A DNA stretch of 22,804 nucleotides, taken from the NCBI GenBank assembly GCA_023395675.1, contig JAEWYL010000004.1, positions 1 to 22,804 of the forward strand. The letters are read 5' to 3'. The notes beneath the pieces are model-generated. The model was not told the origin of the DNA and ran no database searches. It was given only the letters and a program-made list of their open reading frames with translations. Positions 20,958 through 22,804 of this stretch are shown here, in pieces; the stretch's first letter is position 1, and every line of letters starts with the position of its first letter. Made by a program: the position numbers and the translations under genes. This stretch comes from Chloroflexota bacterium (lineage in GTDB: Bacteria > Chloroflexota > Anaerolineae > Anaerolineales > UBA4823).

Positions 20958-22804
20958 ATGTCACCTCCTTCCTCTCAACAAAATAGTCGAATCCAGGAGC
21001 TGGAAGAGCGCCTGGCCGAGCTGGAAAACCGATCCGGCTCCCTGGAGCTTCCACTCCGGCTGCTGGAAGTTTTTCCCGAGGCCGTCATCGGCGCCGGACC
21101 GGAACTGAGGGTCACTTTTTGGAACCCCGCCGCGGAGGAGCTTTTCGGCGTGGCGCCTGAAGAGGCCGCAGGCCGGGCGCTGGAGGAGCTGCTGGGGCGG
21201 AACGCTGCCGGCCCGGTCTGGAGTGCTTTTCGCAGCGAGTTATTAAGCGCCGGCGCGGCTGACCTGGAACTGCCCCTGGCGAGACCGGGCGAAGAGCCCT
21301 GGCTGGCGCTGGTGTCCGCCAGGGCCGTTAACCGGGACGCGGATGGGGTGGAAGGCTTCTTGATCCATGTTCGAAAAGCCGCTGCCCTCCGGGGAAATGC
21401 GGCCGCGCAGGAAGGCGACCTGAGAAGGCTGCGCGATGAATTGGCGTTCCAGACCTCCCACCGGTCGGCGGAACTGCAGGCGATCATTGACGCACTCACC
21501 GATCCTTTTCTGATTTACAACCGGGAGGGGATCACGGTTCGGGCTAACCAGAGCGCCAGGGAGATCCTGGGATTTGATCCAACAGGCCAGGCCCTGGAGG
21601 CAAACCTGGGCTCCATGTACGATTGGCATTCGGGCGACCGCCCGCTGGCGCTGGAGGACCTTCCCAGCAGCCGGGCGCTGCGAGGCGAGCGCACCAACGA
21701 TATGCTGGTCTGTTTCAGGAACCGGGAGGGGAAGGAGTACTACGTGCAGGCCTCCGCCTCGCCCATCCTGGTGGAGAAAGAACTGGTTGGCGCCGTCTCT
21801 CTCTGGCGGGATGTTACCGTGCAGATGCGCTCCGAGCTGGAGCTGCGGCGCGCTCACGAACGCCTTCAGGTGGTGCTTGACACCCTGCCGGTGGCGGTCT
21901 GGATTGCCGGACCGGATGGGCAGATAATTGCCAAGAACCGGTCTGTGGATATGGTCTGGGGTGGGGATGCCCCGCTGCCGGAGGAGATCACCGGCTACAG
22001 GGTATATCAGGGCTGGTGGGCGGACACAGGCGCTGAACTGGAGGCGCAGGATTGGGCTCTGGCCCGCGCGCTGCAAAGCGGCGAGACCTCCACCGGGGAG
22101 ATGATTGATATCCGGCGTTTTGACGGCAGCATGGGCACGATCCTGAACGGTGCCGCGCCTATCCTGGACGAAAAGGGCCGCATCTCCGGGGCGGTAGCGG
22201 TATCCGCGGATATCACGCACCAGAGGCAGCTCGAAAGAGAGCTGTCCGCAATGGCGGATCTGGCGAACCGTCGCGCCGCCGAGCTGCGCTCCATTTTCGA
22301 CGCCATGATCGAAGCGGTCGTGGTGTACGACCGGGATGGAAAGGTTATTCATGCCAACCGCAGCGCCGTAAAGGATTACGGCTTTGCCCTTCCAGGGCAG
22401 GACGAGGCGCCCCGGCCTCTCCCGGTCCGTACACTCGAGGGAAGACCGGTCTATCTGGAAGAACTGACCAGCAGCCGGGTGCTGCAGGGAGAAAGCGTGC
22501 ACGACCAGCGCTTCCGCTTCCGCGATGCAGAAGGTCAGGAGCGGGTGGCTGTCGCCGGGGCTTACCCGCTCAACGTGGGGGGCGAGCTGGCGGGGGCCGT
22601 TGTGGTGTGGCACGACATCACCCGGCAGGAGCAGCTCTCTGCCGAAAATGAGCGCCAGCAGGCCCTTCTCCAGCACCAGCGCAGGCGGCTGGAACTGGCC
22701 CTGCACGAAACCAGGCAGAGCCAGGAGAAACTGGCTGGCATCCTGGAGAGCATTCAGGACGGGTTTATCGCTTTGGATTCCGAGTGGCGCTTTACGTACG
22801 CCAA
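20958..22804 (+). CDS. Multi-PAS signalling protein, truncated by the window edge
   Basis: An open frame from ATG 20958 to the last base (615 codons seen) with no stop. GTG 20949, three codons upstream, is an alternative start; neither has a good ribosome site. A short coiled coil (residues 7-25) precedes at least four PAS-like domains, beginning near residues 33, 173, 304 and 442, with a fifth starting near 592 (LESIQDGFIALDSEWRFTYA). Linkers are charged coiled coils, for example between PAS1 and PAS2 and at 560-590. No membrane helix is visible. Such proteins usually end in a histidine kinase or GGDEF/EAL output, which would lie beyond the window. It is probably co-transcribed with the diguanylate cyclase, so it may be that protein's kinase (inference). 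Confidence 0.85.
   Translation, partial: MSPPSSQQNSRIQELEERLAELENRSGSLELPLRLLEVFPEAVIGAGPELRVTFWNPAAEELFGVAPEEAAGRALEELLGRNAAGPVWSAFRSELLSAGAADLELPLARPGEEPWLALVSARAVNRDADGVEGFLIHVRKAAALRGNAAAQEGDLRRLRDELAFQTSHRSAELQAIIDALTDPFLIYNREGITVRANQSAREILGFDPTGQALEANLGSMYDWHSGDRPLALEDLPSSRALRGERTNDMLVCFRNREGKEYYVQASASPILVEKELVGAVSLWRDVTVQMRSELELRRAHERLQVVLDTLPVAVWIAGPDGQIIAKNRSVDMVWGGDAPLPEEITGYRVYQGWWADTGAELEAQDWALARALQSGETSTGEMIDIRRFDGSMGTILNGAAPILDEKGRISGAVAVSADITHQRQLERELSAMADLANRRAAELRSIFDAMIEAVVVYDRDGKVIHANRSAVKDYGFALPGQDEAPRPLPVRTLEGRPVYLEELTSSRVLQGESVHDQRFRFRDAEGQERVAVAGAYPLNVGGELAGAVVVWHDITRQEQLSAENERQQALLQHQRRRLELALHETRQSQEKLAGILESIQDGFIALDSEWRFTYA

Overview
The window is GC-rich bacterial DNA with no rRNA, tRNA, CRISPR array, transposase or phage gene that I could recognise. 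Gene style and content (multi-PAS sensor kinases, paired ABC exporters, a SpoIIE-type phosphatase, strong AGGAGG ribosome sites, long intergenic spacers with palindromic repeats) suggest a Chloroflexota bacterium, probably Anaerolineae-like. That assignment is inference from style and was not tested by any search.

Layout. 1-5400: a DoxX-like membrane protein (241-780), a two-gene transport operon (MFS exporter 1541-2839 and EamA/DMT transporter 2842-3681), and a BBE-type FAD-linked oxidoreductase (3864-5318). 5500-7250: a membrane-anchored HAMP-PP2C/SpoIIE phosphatase. 7250-10956: a long regulatory spacer, a secreted three-repeat helical protein (7878-8690), then an OmpR-family response regulator (8864-9550) and its histidine kinase (9586-10956). 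10947-14672, minus strand: two ABC half-transporters forming a probable heterodimeric exporter. 15080-15778: uracil-DNA glycosylase. 15858-17801: a soluble triple-PAS histidine kinase. 18169-22804: a PLP aminotransferase, a REC-GAF-GGDEF diguanylate cyclase and a multi-PAS protein that runs off the right edge.

The most interesting signals are non-coding. (1) Three intergenic copies of a four-unit operator-like array sit upstream of the DoxX gene, the MFS/EamA operon and the FAD oxidoreductase. Each has 7-bp (A/T/C)TCACCC units at an exact 12-bp period in the order forward, forward, reverse, forward. They suggest a shared, undescribed local regulon whose regulator is not visible here. (2) Two homologous ~95-bp near-palindromic elements (7679-7773 and 14894-14987), plus a 34-bp miniature with the same ends (5505-5538), lie just upstream of three unrelated genes. 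(3) The MFS operon has a clear sigma70-type promoter followed by a leader in which one segment can pair with either of two others, one of them next to the ribosome site. (4) A TTAAC/TGAAC direct repeat with 11-bp period sits just upstream of a -10-like hexamer ahead of the secreted protein gene. This is the site geometry used by OmpR/PhoB-type regulators, and such a regulator is encoded directly downstream. (5) A 62-nt hairpin at 7336-7397 has perfect 13-bp arms around a G-run/C-run core.

Working picture: the left third is a detoxification/efflux module under one operator type; the middle is an envelope-sensing unit (secreted protein plus two-component system) beside a drug-type exporter; the right third is signal transduction, including c-di-GMP synthesis.
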